From NCBI RefSeq assembly GCF_029212575.1, contig NZ_JARGPK010000021.1, positions 22,259-86,258 on the forward strand: DNA of 64,000 nt, written 5' to 3'. Each line of letters begins with the position of its first letter. The stretch's first letter is position 1. The stretch comes from Antarcticimicrobium sp. (lineage in GTDB: Bacteria > Pseudomonadota > Alphaproteobacteria > Rhodobacterales > Rhodobacteraceae). Below are positions 8,501 through 17,037 of the stretch, piece by piece. Position numbers and translations under genes: made by a program. Below the pieces are notes generated by a model, which saw only the letters and a program-made list of their open reading frames with translations, did not search any database and was not told the origin of the DNA.

Positions 8501-9649
8501 TTACCTCAGTCCCAGTCCGCGCGCGATGATGCCGCGCAGGATCTCGCGGGTGCCCCCCCGGAGCGAGAACGACGGTACCGCGAGTTCCGTATAGGCCAGC
8601 ACTGCTGCATAGCTGTCGCGTCCTCCGGGCACGGCCGGGCGGGACAAGAGGCTGCGGGCCAGGCGCGGAATGTCCTGTTCATAGAGCGCACCGAGATCCT
8701 TGACGATGGCGGCCTGAAGCGCTGGGTTCTTGCCCTCGTTCAGCATCCCGGCCACCGACCGCGACATTTGCCGCAGCACCATCAGATGCGCGGACAGGCG
8801 GCCGATCTCGGCCTGTTGCGCCTCGGTGGCGTCTTTGCGCAGCAAACGAATAAGTTCTTCGATCAGGGCGAAGGACGACAGGAACCGTTCCGGTCCGCTG
8901 CGTTCGAAGGCCAGTTCGCTCATGACCTGCGACCACCCCTCGCCCTGTTCGCCCAGAAGCGCATCGGATGGCAGGAAGGTGTTGTCGAAGACAACCTGGT
9001 TGAAATGATGTTCGCCGCCCAGGTCGATGATCGGGCTGATCTGGATGTTCTCGGTGGCCTTGAGATCGATCAGAAACTGGCTCATCCCGCCGTGGCGGTC
9101 GTCGCTCTTGCCAGTGCGGCAGAACAGGATCATGTAATCGGCCACATGCGCATAGGTCGTCCAGACCTTTGTGCCGTTGACGCGGAAACCGCCCTCGACC
9201 TCGGTGGCGACGGTGCGCGTGGCCGCAAGGTCCGAGCCGGAATCCGGTTCGCTCATCCCGATGCAGAAACAGAGCTCGCCCGCGGCGATGCGCGGCACGA
9301 TCGCGCGTTTCTGATCTTCGGTGCCCTTGGCAAGTATCAGCGGGCCGCTCTGACGATCGGCGATCCAGTGCGAAATTACCGGCGCACCGGCAGCCAGCAG
9401 TTCTTCGGACACGACATAGCGTTCCAGTGCGCTGCGCGCGTGACCGCCGTATTCTTTGGGAAAAGTCATGCCGACCCAGCCGCGCTGCGCCAGCTTGCGT
9501 GAAAAGTCACGGCTGAACCCATTCCACGACTCGGCGCGTTTTTCGGGCGGGAAATCTGCCAGCTCTTCGGCTAGAAATGCACGGACCTCTTGCCGCAGAT
9601 CGTCATAGTCGGCGCCGGGCGGGGGTGAAGGAAACGCGGTGAGTGTCAT
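8501..9649 (-). CDS. acyl-CoA dehydrogenase, alpha-like subunit of a second predicted heteromer
   Basis: ACAD of 382 residues with the FAD motif MSEPDSGSD near 200 and C-terminal RGGTREILR. Gly replaces the MCAD-position Glu, while ELAFERSG supplies a Glu at the isovaleryl-CoA-dehydrogenase position. Its start overlaps the stop of the upstream ACAD by 4 nt (ATGA), so the two are translationally coupled. The arrangement mirrors the pair at 4389-6744: one ACAD with catalytic features, one without. Convergent with the IclR gene, 32 nt away. Substrate unknown; bulky or branched acyl-CoA is suggested only by analogy. Confidence 0.9.
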   Translation of the reverse strand: MTLTAFPSPPPGADYDDLRQEVRAFLAEELADFPPEKRAESWNGFSRDFSRKLAQRGWVGMTFPKEYGGHARSALERYVVSEELLAAGAPVISHWIADRQSGPLILAKGTEDQKRAIVPRIAAGELCFCIGMSEPDSGSDLAATRTVATEVEGGFRVNGTKVWTTYAHVADYMILFCRTGKSDDRHGGMSQFLIDLKATENIQISPIIDLGGEHHFNQVVFDNTFLPSDALLGEQGEGWSQVMSELAFERSGPERFLSSFALIEELIRLLRKDATEAQQAEIGRLSAHLMVLRQMSRSVAGMLNEGKNPALQAAIVKDLGALYEQDIPRLARSLLSRPAVPGGRDSYAAVLAYTELAVPSFSLRGGTREILRGIIARGLGLR

Positions 9650-10704
9650 GCCGTTGCGCCTTGTGCTGTGCTGTCAGTGATGAAATGCCAGAAGGTGTCG
9701 TGGGGGCTCGACAGTGCGGCCCGTCCCAGTTCCTGTGTCCAGTCCAGTTCGGTGCCGAACTCGTCGCGCCAGCTCCAGATCCGTTTGGTGAAATGGTGCA
9801 GCGCATGTTCCTGCGTATAGCCGATGGCCCCATGAACCTGATGAGCCAGCGCACCGACCGTTTCCGCAGCTTCTCCGGCGCTGCTTTTGGCGGCGGCAAC
9901 GGTCAGCGCAAAGGCGGCTGTGTCATAGCTGTCGGCCGCCATTTCGGCGGCAGTGCGCGAAGCGGCGGTTTCTCCGGCCATCGTTGCGAGGTATTGCTGA
10001 ATCGCCTGAAACTTGCCGATCGGTCGTCCGAACTGGACCCGGTCGTTGGCGTATTCGACACTCATCTTCAGGATGGTCTCCATCGCGCCGGCGGTGGCCA
10101 GGCTGCGGACAAGCGCACCCAGCCCGCGCATCCCGCCCATCGACCCGGGCAAGGCGGCGGCATTGGCCCCGGGCAGGTCGAGATCGACCGCGACATCGTC
10201 GCGCGGCATCCCGGCAAGATCCTGCGCCGGGGTGACGGTCAGATCCTTCACCGGAAGGGACAATACGTGATCGGCGCCATCCAGCGCGGCAATGGTCACG
10301 ATCCGGTCCGCCCAGCGGGCAAAAGGCACCAGCGTCAGGTGTCCGCGTGCATGCACGGCACCGCCGCGCCGTTCCAGTTGCAGCACCTCGCCCTCGGCAA
10401 TGGTCAGCCTGCCGCCGGACAGGGCCAGACCCGCGCGCGCCAGAACCGCATTTGCGATCAGGGTTTCGGCGAGCGGCAGGGGCAGGCCATGCGCCCCGGC
10501 AATGCGCACAAGCCCGAGCGCCTCGGCGGCGGGCACGCCGAAGCCGCCGGCCTCTTCGGGCACCAGCGCCATGTGCAACCCGGCCTCTTCGATCCGCGTC
10601 CAGAGGGCCTCAGGGCATTGTCCGGCGGCGGCGTCCTCGCGTAGGCCGTGGCTGACATGGTCGCGGAAAAGCCGCTCGGCCATGTCGAAGATCATCGACT
10701 CCAT
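9646..10704 (-). CDS. acyl-CoA dehydrogenase-like, beta subunit of a second predicted heteromer
   Basis: ACAD-fold protein of 352 residues, shorter than the usual 380. The middle domain lacks T/S-E-P-x-x-GSD and there is no Glu at either base position. VQFGRPIGKFQAIQ and the VHGAIGYTQEH helix remain. The tail TKRIWSWRDEFG replaces EGTxQIQ. Its ATG shares one base with the TGA of the MmgE/PrpD gene (TGATG) and has AAGGA 8 nt upstream. It probably needs the 8501-9649 partner for activity. The fold is secure; the non-catalytic role is inferred. Confidence 0.85.
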   Translation of the reverse strand: MESMIFDMAERLFRDHVSHGLREDAAAGQCPEALWTRIEEAGLHMALVPEEAGGFGVPAAEALGLVRIAGAHGLPLPLAETLIANAVLARAGLALSGGRLTIAEGEVLQLERRGGAVHARGHLTLVPFARWADRIVTIAALDGADHVLSLPVKDLTVTPAQDLAGMPRDDVAVDLDLPGANAAALPGSMGGMRGLGALVRSLATAGAMETILKMSVEYANDRVQFGRPIGKFQAIQQYLATMAGETAASRTAAEMAADSYDTAAFALTVAAAKSSAGEAAETVGALAHQVHGAIGYTQEHALHHFTKRIWSWRDEFGTELDWTQELGRAALSSPHDTFWHFITDSTAQGATA

Positions 10705-12134
10705 CAGGTGGTCCTTTCAGACAGTGCTTGGTTGGCGGTTGAAGTACCGTGTTCTGGTGTGTTGTGACGGGCGTGAAGTGATTGGCCGTCGGTTTCAATC
10801 GAAGCGCGCAGCGGCGGCAGATGCAGCCGTGTGCGCAGATCCTGACGAAACGCACCGGCGGCGTGCGGCGTGCCACCGTCCCGGCGGTATTTCTCAAGAC
10901 AATCGGCGATCTTGTCACCGATCTCGGCTGGCGTCGCCGGGTCCGAGGGCGATCCGGGATGTGCCGCGACCGAGGTTTCGGCCAGGGTTTCGTTGCCTCT
11001 GCGCAGGCGGACATGGACCGCCCCATGGTCCACGCCGACGCGATCCTGCCCCGCGTCCGGTTCCGTTTCGATGGTCACCATGTCCATCAGGCGACGGATC
11101 TCGGCCCGGTGGGGGCTGTCGCCCTCGAAATCCGCGAGCCCGACCTGACCCTGATGCAGGGCGGCGCACAGGGTATAGGCGGCACAGAACTTGGCTTCCA
11201 TTCCGTCCTTGGGATTGGTGACATGCAGGGGCACCATGACGCCCTTGGGCACTGTCATTTCGATCACCGAGTCCCCGGGCACCGCGTCGCCGCCGCGTTC
11301 GGTGTATAGATGCCGCCCTGCGGCAATCATCCTGTGCGTGAGATAGCAGCACGGATAAAGCTTGCGCGACACGCTGCCCAGATCGATCTTTGGCACCACT
11401 TCCGCAGGGTCGGTCGCAAGCCCGTCCGGACCGGCATAAAGATCGAAGAAGCCGCGCCGCGAAAAGATGTCGGGGGCGCCGGTGATCCCGGCTTCGGCCA
11501 TGCGGGCGGAGCGCACTCCGACAAGGGCGGCGTTGCCGGCCTGGATCGGTTTTGCCATCGCGCCGAAATTGATCTGCAATCCGCCGGCCAGCGACGCGGC
11601 CAGCGACAGGGCGTTTCCGATGGCCTCGTCGTCAAGGTCAAGCTGATGCGCGACCGCTGCCGCCGCGGCCACGGCCCCGATCGTCGATGTGGCATGCCAG
11701 CCCTTGTTGTAGTGACCAAAGCCCAGAACCTGTCCCAGCGCGACATTGACGGCCGTTCCCACCGCAAGCGCGGGGGCGACACGGGCGGTCGTCTCTGGCC
11801 GCGCGTCTGCCATGGCCAGCAGCGCCGGCACGAAGACCACACTGGGGTGCGTGACGCTGAGCGTGTGGACATCGTCGAAGTCCAGCGCGTGACCGGCCAC
11901 GGCGTTGAGGAACGCGGCCCGCTCTACGCCGCCCTTTCCGACTGCGCCCGCCGGCGCGGCCGCTCCGTCCCCGTCAAGTGCCGCGAGTCGGCGGACCACC
12001 GGCTCGTGCCACCCGCCATAGATGACGGCCACCGTATCCTCCACGCAAAGCGCGGCCTGCTCTGCATTTGCCGCGTCCAGCCGATGTGGCACGGCGATGA
12101 ACCGCGTCAGACGGCGGGTGAAATCACTGGTCAT
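10704..12134 (-). CDS. MmgE/PrpD-family protein
   Basis: A 476-residue MmgE/PrpD protein, the fold of 2-methylcitrate dehydratase, cis-aconitate decarboxylase and iminodisuccinate epimerase. The family region HALDFDDVHTLSVTHPS is at about 84-100, followed by a helical LAMADARPET stretch and GFGHYNKGWHAT. The ORF opens to 12401, but ATG 12134 starts the conserved domain and follows GAGAGG. First gene of an operon with two ACAD subunits, so it may dehydrate or isomerise a hydroxy- or tricarboxylic acid before or after CoA chemistry. The reaction cannot be assigned from sequence. Confidence 0.87.
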   Translation of the reverse strand: MTSDFTRRLTRFIAVPHRLDAANAEQAALCVEDTVAVIYGGWHEPVVRRLAALDGDGAAAPAGAVGKGGVERAAFLNAVAGHALDFDDVHTLSVTHPSVVFVPALLAMADARPETTARVAPALAVGTAVNVALGQVLGFGHYNKGWHATSTIGAVAAAAAVAHQLDLDDEAIGNALSLAASLAGGLQINFGAMAKPIQAGNAALVGVRSARMAEAGITGAPDIFSRRGFFDLYAGPDGLATDPAEVVPKIDLGSVSRKLYPCCYLTHRMIAAGRHLYTERGGDAVPGDSVIEMTVPKGVMVPLHVTNPKDGMEAKFCAAYTLCAALHQGQVGLADFEGDSPHRAEIRRLMDMVTIETEPDAGQDRVGVDHGAVHVRLRRGNETLAETSVAAHPGSPSDPATPAEIGDKIADCLEKYRRDGGTPHAAGAFRQDLRTRLHLPPLRASIETDGQSLHARHNTPEHGTSTANQALSERTT

Positions 12135-12633
12135 GTCCTGATCCTCTCTGGTATTGCACTTTGCCTCATGTCGGGAGGTGCTATCAATTCGGGTGACCAC
12201 CTGTTTGCACATATGTGTTGAAGAAGGATATTGGCGTTGTGATTCCCGCTGATCTGCGGCAGCCTGGTTGCAAACCTTCATCTGAATCCCTTGGAGATCG
12301 GGCGCCGGGCGTGTCAGAAAAGCCGCGAGAAGAAGGGCGAGCGTGGCTGGGGTGCCGGTGTGAATGGTCTGGAAGGCAAGGGCGCGAACGCGACAAGGCA
12401 TTGCACCACGCCGTTTCCGTCAGACTTTCGTTTCGCAAAGATTCGCGACCGAGGCCGTCGGCCGCGTCAGGCAGTCGCTCTCGCCGTTCCCGCGCTGGCG
12501 ATATGAGCGCGTTGCGTGCCGCACGGGATGAACCCGGAATCGGCGACATCGTTGTCCGACCGGCGTGTCTGACGCGGTCGGATCTGCCGACGCTTTGCGG
12601 GCAGGCCACACGGCTTAGGAAAAGCGGGGGCAG
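12135..12633. other. divergent intergenic region of 499 bp
   Basis: Lies between the MmgE/PrpD operon (leftward) and the membrane-protein/CoA-transferase operon (rightward). It holds the perfect palindrome at 12208-12217. ORFs here are Arg/Ser-rich, lack ribosome sites and overlap on both strands, so I call no gene. Both promoters must be here but no strong -35/-10 pair is evident. Confidence 0.6.
12208..12217. promoter_or_regulatory. putative operator, CACATATGTG (perfect palindrome)
   Basis: Perfect 10-bp palindrome, 74 bp upstream of the MmgE/PrpD start and 417 bp upstream of the membrane-protein gene. An identical core recurs at 14103-14112 and near-copies at four other intergenic places. 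Its position suits a regulator of the MmgE-ACAD operon. Confidence 0.5.
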
Positions 12634-14061
12634 ATGTCGTTCATTGACGTTCTGAAACGGCCCGCCGTGCGCAACCCGATTGCCACTGTCTGTCTGATGA
12701 TCTGTCTTGGCGGTGGCATCGCGCAGGGTGTCTTTCCCGCCAGCGGCGTGTCGATCGCGGCCGTGCCGTTTTTTGGCGTCTATCTCGTGATCGCGTTCCG
12801 CAACATTGCCCGCGTCGGATGGGTGCTGCTTTTCTTCTCGTTCGCGATTGCCGTTCTGGCGCTGGCCGGTGGTATCGAAACGCGCATTTTCGCCGAGGCG
12901 GCGGGGCGTGTCGTTTTCCTGTCCGCGCTGCTGACGGCTGTCGCATTCCTACGCATCGCGGCCACGCAGGACCCGGTTGTAGAGGTCGCCGGAGAATTCC
13001 TGACGTTGCAGCCGCCGACCCGCCGCTACGCCTCTCTGGGTGCAGGGGGCCACCTGTTCGGCGTGCTGCTGAACCTCGGCGGGCTGGGCGTGATGCTTGA
13101 GGTCATCATGAAAGGCTTGCAGGCCCATCGCCATGAAATGGACGATGTGGTGTACGAGGCCCGCAAGCGCAGGATGGTAAGCGCCTGTATGCGGGGGTTT
13201 TCCTCGGTCGCGTTCTGGACGCCGTTCGGCGTCGCCCTGAATCTGATGATTCTCACGATTCCGGATCTTGAATGGGCGCATCTGGCGCCTTTCGGAATCG
13301 CGCTGGCCGGGGTGCTTTTCCTTCTGGGGTGGCTGTTCGACACGGTGGAATGGTGGCGCCCGCCGTCGGCGCGCGGTCGGGTCGCGGCCCTGACCGGGGA
13401 CTTGCCGGGCTGGGCGCATTGGTCGGTCGTGATCGTTGCCGGTCATATCCTTGTACTCGGGGGCGTTGTGGTGGCACTGGATAGGGCGACGGAATACAGT
13501 TTCCAGACCGTCCTGATCGCCATCGTGCCGGTTTATGCGCTTCTCTGGTCGGGTCTGCGGAAGGGCATCGGCAGCATTCCGGACATGTCGCGCCGGTTCG
13601 TGGCCCAGGCGCCGGGGTTCGCGACCGAGATGAGCGTTATCGCGTCGGCGGGGTTCATCGGCCTTGTCGCGCTGGAAGTGGTCCCGGTCGAGTGGATTGC
13701 CGACCACTTGGGCTGGATTGCCGCGCGGCCTGTCCTGACCGTTGTGCTGTTGATCATGACGGTGTTCGTGACGGGGCTGCTGGGTGTGCACCCGATGATC
13801 TCGGTGGTGCTGCTGGCGGACGTGGTCAACCGCGTCGGCGTGGATGGTTTGTCGCCGCTCGCTCTGGGCCTTGCACTGGCCGGCGGCTGGAGCAGCATCA
13901 TCTGCATGGGGCCTGCCATCACTGCCGTCGTTTATGCCTCCTCAATCGTCGGGGAACGGCCCCTGACCATCGGTTTTCGCTGGAACGGAGTTTTCGGTCT
14001 TGTCAGCATCGTCCTCATCACTCTCATTGTCGGTGGCGGTGTCGCTACAGGGCTGTTCTGA
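12634..14061 (+). CDS. polytopic membrane protein, probable transporter of unknown family
   Basis: A 475-residue protein with about 12 hydrophobic segments spread over the whole length, beginning at residue 14. I do not recognise the family. Two helical hairpin-like stretches stand out, GLLGVHPMISVVLLADVV and a Gly-rich SIICMGPAITAVVYASS, loosely like ion-transporter-superfamily carriers with re-entrant loops. A GGGGG run precedes the ATG. It is followed by the class I CoA-transferase pair and a TAXI-TRAP system, so it may move the same or a related acid, perhaps as exporter or second importer. Function is open. Confidence 0.75.
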   Translation: MSFIDVLKRPAVRNPIATVCLMICLGGGIAQGVFPASGVSIAAVPFFGVYLVIAFRNIARVGWVLLFFSFAIAVLALAGGIETRIFAEAAGRVVFLSALLTAVAFLRIAATQDPVVEVAGEFLTLQPPTRRYASLGAGGHLFGVLLNLGGLGVMLEVIMKGLQAHRHEMDDVVYEARKRRMVSACMRGFSSVAFWTPFGVALNLMILTIPDLEWAHLAPFGIALAGVLFLLGWLFDTVEWWRPPSARGRVAALTGDLPGWAHWSVVIVAGHILVLGGVVVALDRATEYSFQTVLIAIVPVYALLWSGLRKGIGSIPDMSRRFVAQAPGFATEMSVIASAGFIGLVALEVVPVEWIADHLGWIAARPVLTVVLLIMTVFVTGLLGVHPMISVVLLADVVNRVGVDGLSPLALGLALAGGWSSIICMGPAITAVVYASSIVGERPLTIGFRWNGVFGLVSIVLITLIVGGGVATGLF

Positions 14062-14102
14062 GCGACGGGGATTTTTCATCCGGGTCCGGGCGCGGCCAAT
14101 CG

Positions 14103-14112
14103 CACATATGTG
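14103..14112. promoter_or_regulatory. putative operator, CACATATGTG (perfect palindrome)
   Basis: Second perfect copy of the 10-bp palindrome. It lies in the 173-bp gap between the membrane-protein stop and the CoA-transferase A start (122 bp before the ATG), which suggests an internal promoter for the CoA-transferase/TRAP genes. The flank ATCG on the left also occurs beside the site at 30624 when read on the minus strand. Confidence 0.5.
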
Positions 14113-14234
14113 TTCGATCATGCCTGTCACATGGCGGAGGGTGCTGGATTGCGTGCGTTCCAGTACAGTTGTTCTGCGCAAATTCCCCGGCGGTCTGCCA
14201 GGGAAACAGAAGCATCGGAGCGACGACCCATACG

Positions 14235-15173
14235 ATGAACGACCAAACGAAACCCACGCGTCGCAGCAAGGTCACGAGGCTGCAGGACGCAGCGCATCTG
14301 GCCCGGGACGCTTTGCAGGAACGTCCTGAATTATGCCTTGGCGGGCTGTTCAAGCAGGGCCGGCCGGTCGCATTGGTGCGCGGGTTGCTGGCTGCGGGCG
14401 CAAAGGACCTGCATGTCTATTCCTCGCCCGGCGCGGGCTATGACGTCGATCTGATGATCGCGACAGGCGCGGTCGAGCAGGTGTTCATTCCCGGCGTCAC
14501 GCTGGAGAACCGGCTTTGCCCCAATTTCCGCAGCGCGGTTGAGGCAGGGCAGGTGACTGCCCACGCGCTTGACGCGTTGACCGTGGTGGGCGGGCTGATG
14601 GCCTCGGCCCATGGTGTTCCGTTTCAGCCGATCGACGCGTTGCGCGGGTCGGACGTGTTGAAGCACAATCCGCTGATCCGCGAAATCGACTGCCCCTTTT
14701 CGGGACGCCGCATCCACGCCGTCGGGCCGATCCGGCCCCGCGTCACGTTCCTGCACGCGCAAGAGGCCGACCGCTGGGGAAACCTGCGCCATCTCAGCAC
14801 CATGGTCTATGCCGATCAGCTGATGGCGCGCGCCTCGGACATGGTCATTGCCAGCGTGGACAGGATCGTGCCGGACGAGGTGATCCTTGACGATCCGTCG
14901 CGGGTCACGGTGCCGTCCCACTATGTCGATGCCGTGGTCGAGGTGCCTTACGGCGCGCATCCCACCGCGAGCTTCCCCCATTACGCGATGGACGAGGATC
15001 ATATCGACGCCTACGCCGATCTGGGCGACGCCGCCCGTACCGGCGACCGCGCAGGACTGGACGACTACATCGCGCGTCATGTGACGCGGCCGAAAAGCCA
15101 GGGTGACTATATTGAAGCGGTCGGCGGCGCCGAATATTTCGCCCGGCTCGAAGCGGAGACACGGAAGAGATGA
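14235..15173 (+). CDS. class I CoA-transferase subunit A (GctA/IpdA-like)
   Basis: A 312-residue alpha subunit of a two-gene class I CoA-transferase. The Gly-rich CoA region GGLFKQGRPVALVRGLLAAG is at about 35-54, followed by YSSPGAGYDVDLMIATG. The open frame extends upstream without conservation, and ATG 14235 is the first Met with family similarity. Its stop overlaps the B-subunit start by 4 nt. Class I enzymes move CoA between acids (for example glutaconate, 3-oxoacids) through an enzyme-CoA ester. IpdAB-like ring hydrolases of steroid degraders are in the same family and cannot be excluded. Confidence 0.87.
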   Translation: MNDQTKPTRRSKVTRLQDAAHLARDALQERPELCLGGLFKQGRPVALVRGLLAAGAKDLHVYSSPGAGYDVDLMIATGAVEQVFIPGVTLENRLCPNFRSAVEAGQVTAHALDALTVVGGLMASAHGVPFQPIDALRGSDVLKHNPLIREIDCPFSGRRIHAVGPIRPRVTFLHAQEADRWGNLRHLSTMVYADQLMARASDMVIASVDRIVPDEVILDDPSRVTVPSHYVDAVVEVPYGAHPTASFPHYAMDEDHIDAYADLGDAARTGDRAGLDDYIARHVTRPKSQGDYIEAVGGAEYFARLEAETRKR

Positions 15174-15937
15174 GCGCGGCGGTTTCCCCCCTTGAGCAAA
15201 TGGTTGTCGTGCTGGCCCGCGACCTGGCCGATGGCGAGCTGGGCGCGGCGGGTGCTGCTGCATTGGTCCCGATGGCGGCGATCGCTCTGGCGCGTGAACT
15301 GCACGCACCGAACCTGACAGTCGGCGGAGAGATGTTCTTCAATCCGCTGCCGGGGCATCTTTATCCGTCCATGCTGGATGACCGTGCCTTGGGCCGGTGT
15401 GAGGCCGCCGAAACCTTCATCGAGCTTTTCGGCCACAGTCATCACGGCCTGGACTTCTTCTTTCACAGCGGGTTGCAGCACGATTCCTACGGCAATATCA
15501 ACCTGCATCACGTCGGTGGCACGCTCGACGCGCCCGGGATGCGCGGGCCGGGGGCGGCCAACCTGTCCTACTGCCACACCTCCACGCGATTCTATGTCTG
15601 CCCCACGGTTCATACTACGCGAAATTTTGTCGAGAAAGTGGACTTCATCACCATACCGGGCCACCTTTCCGGGCCCGAGGCGAAACGCGCCGCCGGCCTG
15701 AAAAAGGAAGGACCGCGGTTCGTGGTGACACCACGCGCTGTCATGGATTTCGACCCGGCGACGCTGCGGATGCGACTGAAATCGGTCCATGCGGGCAATA
15801 CGTCCGAAGAGGTTCAGCGCCACACGGGGTTCGATCTTGGGATCAGGGGAGACGTGCCACAGACGCCGGCGCCAACAGAGGAGGAACTGACTGTCCTGCG
15901 TGAGCGGATCGACAAGACCGGAACTCTGCGCGCCTGA
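15170..15937 (+). CDS. class I CoA-transferase subunit B (GctB/IpdB-like)
   Basis: A 255-residue beta subunit, coupled to subunit A by an ATGA overlap. VGGEMFFNP places a Glu at residue 54, the number of the nucleophilic Glu in the glutaconate CoA-transferase beta subunit, which favours a true transferase. HDSYGNINLHHVGG and a GPGAANLSYCHTS loop match the family core. The pair sits directly before a TAXI-TRAP transporter (43 nt to the binding protein), so it probably activates the imported acid. Substrate unknown. Confidence 0.87.
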   Translation: MSAAVSPLEQMVVVLARDLADGELGAAGAAALVPMAAIALARELHAPNLTVGGEMFFNPLPGHLYPSMLDDRALGRCEAAETFIELFGHSHHGLDFFFHSGLQHDSYGNINLHHVGGTLDAPGMRGPGAANLSYCHTSTRFYVCPTVHTTRNFVEKVDFITIPGHLSGPEAKRAAGLKKEGPRFVVTPRAVMDFDPATLRMRLKSVHAGNTSEEVQRHTGFDLGIRGDVPQTPAPTEEELTVLRERIDKTGTLRA

Positions 15938-15980
15938 CGCGCAGGTGCCGATAATTTTGAACAACGACTGGGAGGAAAAC

Positions 15981-16952
15981 ATGTTCAAACGCGTAACGAC
16001 CAGAAACCGGACGGCAATCGGTGCCGCTGCGGCCTTGAGTGCCATGCTTGTGGGCGGGGTGGTTTCGGCCAAGGATCTCACGATGGGGACCACCAGCCCG
16101 ACGTCCAGCCACTTCACGATCTCGGTGGCGATGAGCAAGGCGATCGAGACCGGCATGGAAGATACCACCGTCAACGTGATCGAGACCGGCGCCAGCGTGG
16201 ACAATGTCCTGCGCCTCGCGCGGGACGAAATCGATCTCGGTCTTGCCACCACCGATATTCTTATCTCGGCCCGAAACGGAACCGGCAAGTTCGAAGGCAA
16301 CGCCATTCCCGATACGGTTGCGCTGTATCCCTACAGCGCGTCGGTCCTGTTGATTGCCGCAACCGAGGAATCGGGTGTGACCACGCTCGACGATCTGGAT
16401 GGCAAGAAGTTCAATCCCGGTATCCGGGGATCGGCCGCCGAGACCCTGACAACCACCGTGCTGTCGATGTTCGACATCGACGCCGACCTTGTGCATGGTG
16501 CCGTCGGTGACGCGGTCGAAGGCATCAAGAACCGCCAGATCATCGGCTACAGCAAATACGGTGCCGCAAACTCTGTCGATGCGACCCTGCAAGAGCTGAT
16601 GACAAGCACCGAGATGCGGTTGATCGGCTTCTCCGAAGAGCAGGAGAAAGCGGCGACGGAAGCCATGGAGGGCGTCGGTTTCACAACCCTCCCCGCAGGG
16701 CTTATTCCGGGATCCGAGGAGATGCGGGTGCCTAAGCTCAACGTCTTCTTCCTGACCCGCACCGGCGTCATGGACGACGACACAGCCTATGACATCGCCC
16801 GCAGCATCCACCAGAACATGGATCTGCTGGTCGAAGCCTGGCCGCAGCTGGCGGAGTACGACATCGCCGCCGATGCCGTCGCCACCATCGAGGCCGGTGT
16901 ACCCTATCATCCGGGCGCGGTGCGGTACTGGAAAGAAGCCGTCGGCAACTGA
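15981..16952 (+). CDS. TAXI-family TRAP solute-binding protein
   Basis: Periplasmic protein of 323 residues with a Sec signal peptide (basic start RTTRNR-like region, hydrophobic AAALSAMLVGG, cleavage near VSA at residue 29). The TAXI pattern SPTSSHFTISVAMSKAI follows the mature start, with LARDEIDLGLATTD and FNPGIRGSAAE later. GGAGG lies 5 nt before the ATG. It is a different binding protein from the 3194 one (59 residues shorter). It pairs with the fused permease after a strong intercistronic hairpin. Confidence 0.9.
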   Translation: MFKRVTTRNRTAIGAAAALSAMLVGGVVSAKDLTMGTTSPTSSHFTISVAMSKAIETGMEDTTVNVIETGASVDNVLRLARDEIDLGLATTDILISARNGTGKFEGNAIPDTVALYPYSASVLLIAATEESGVTTLDDLDGKKFNPGIRGSAAETLTTTVLSMFDIDADLVHGAVGDAVEGIKNRQIIGYSKYGAANSVDATLQELMTSTEMRLIGFSEEQEKAATEAMEGVGFTTLPAGLIPGSEEMRVPKLNVFFLTRTGVMDDDTAYDIARSIHQNMDLLVEAWPQLAEYDIAADAVATIEAGVPYHPGAVRYWKEAVGN

Positions 16953-16998
16953 TTCCGCACTGCGGACGGTCATACTGCCGGTCGAACGGACCGGTCGA

Positions 16999-17021
16999 GC
17001 GGGGCGCCACATGCGCCCCGC
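16999..17021 (+). other. intercistronic hairpin between binding protein and permease
   Basis: Perfect 9-bp stem GCGGGGCGC/GCGCCCCGC with a 5-nt loop, 47 nt after the binding-protein stop and 17 nt before the permease ATG, without a T-tract. Such hairpins often protect the 3' end of the binding-protein mRNA and lower permease expression. Confidence 0.6.
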
Positions 17022-17037
17022 CGTCTCGGGAGGAAAC

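Noticed and set aside
12215..12655. 146-residue ORF starting in the CACATATGTG palindrome
   Set aside because: TTG start without a ribosome site, Arg/Ser-rich, runs into the conserved membrane-protein gene in another frame.
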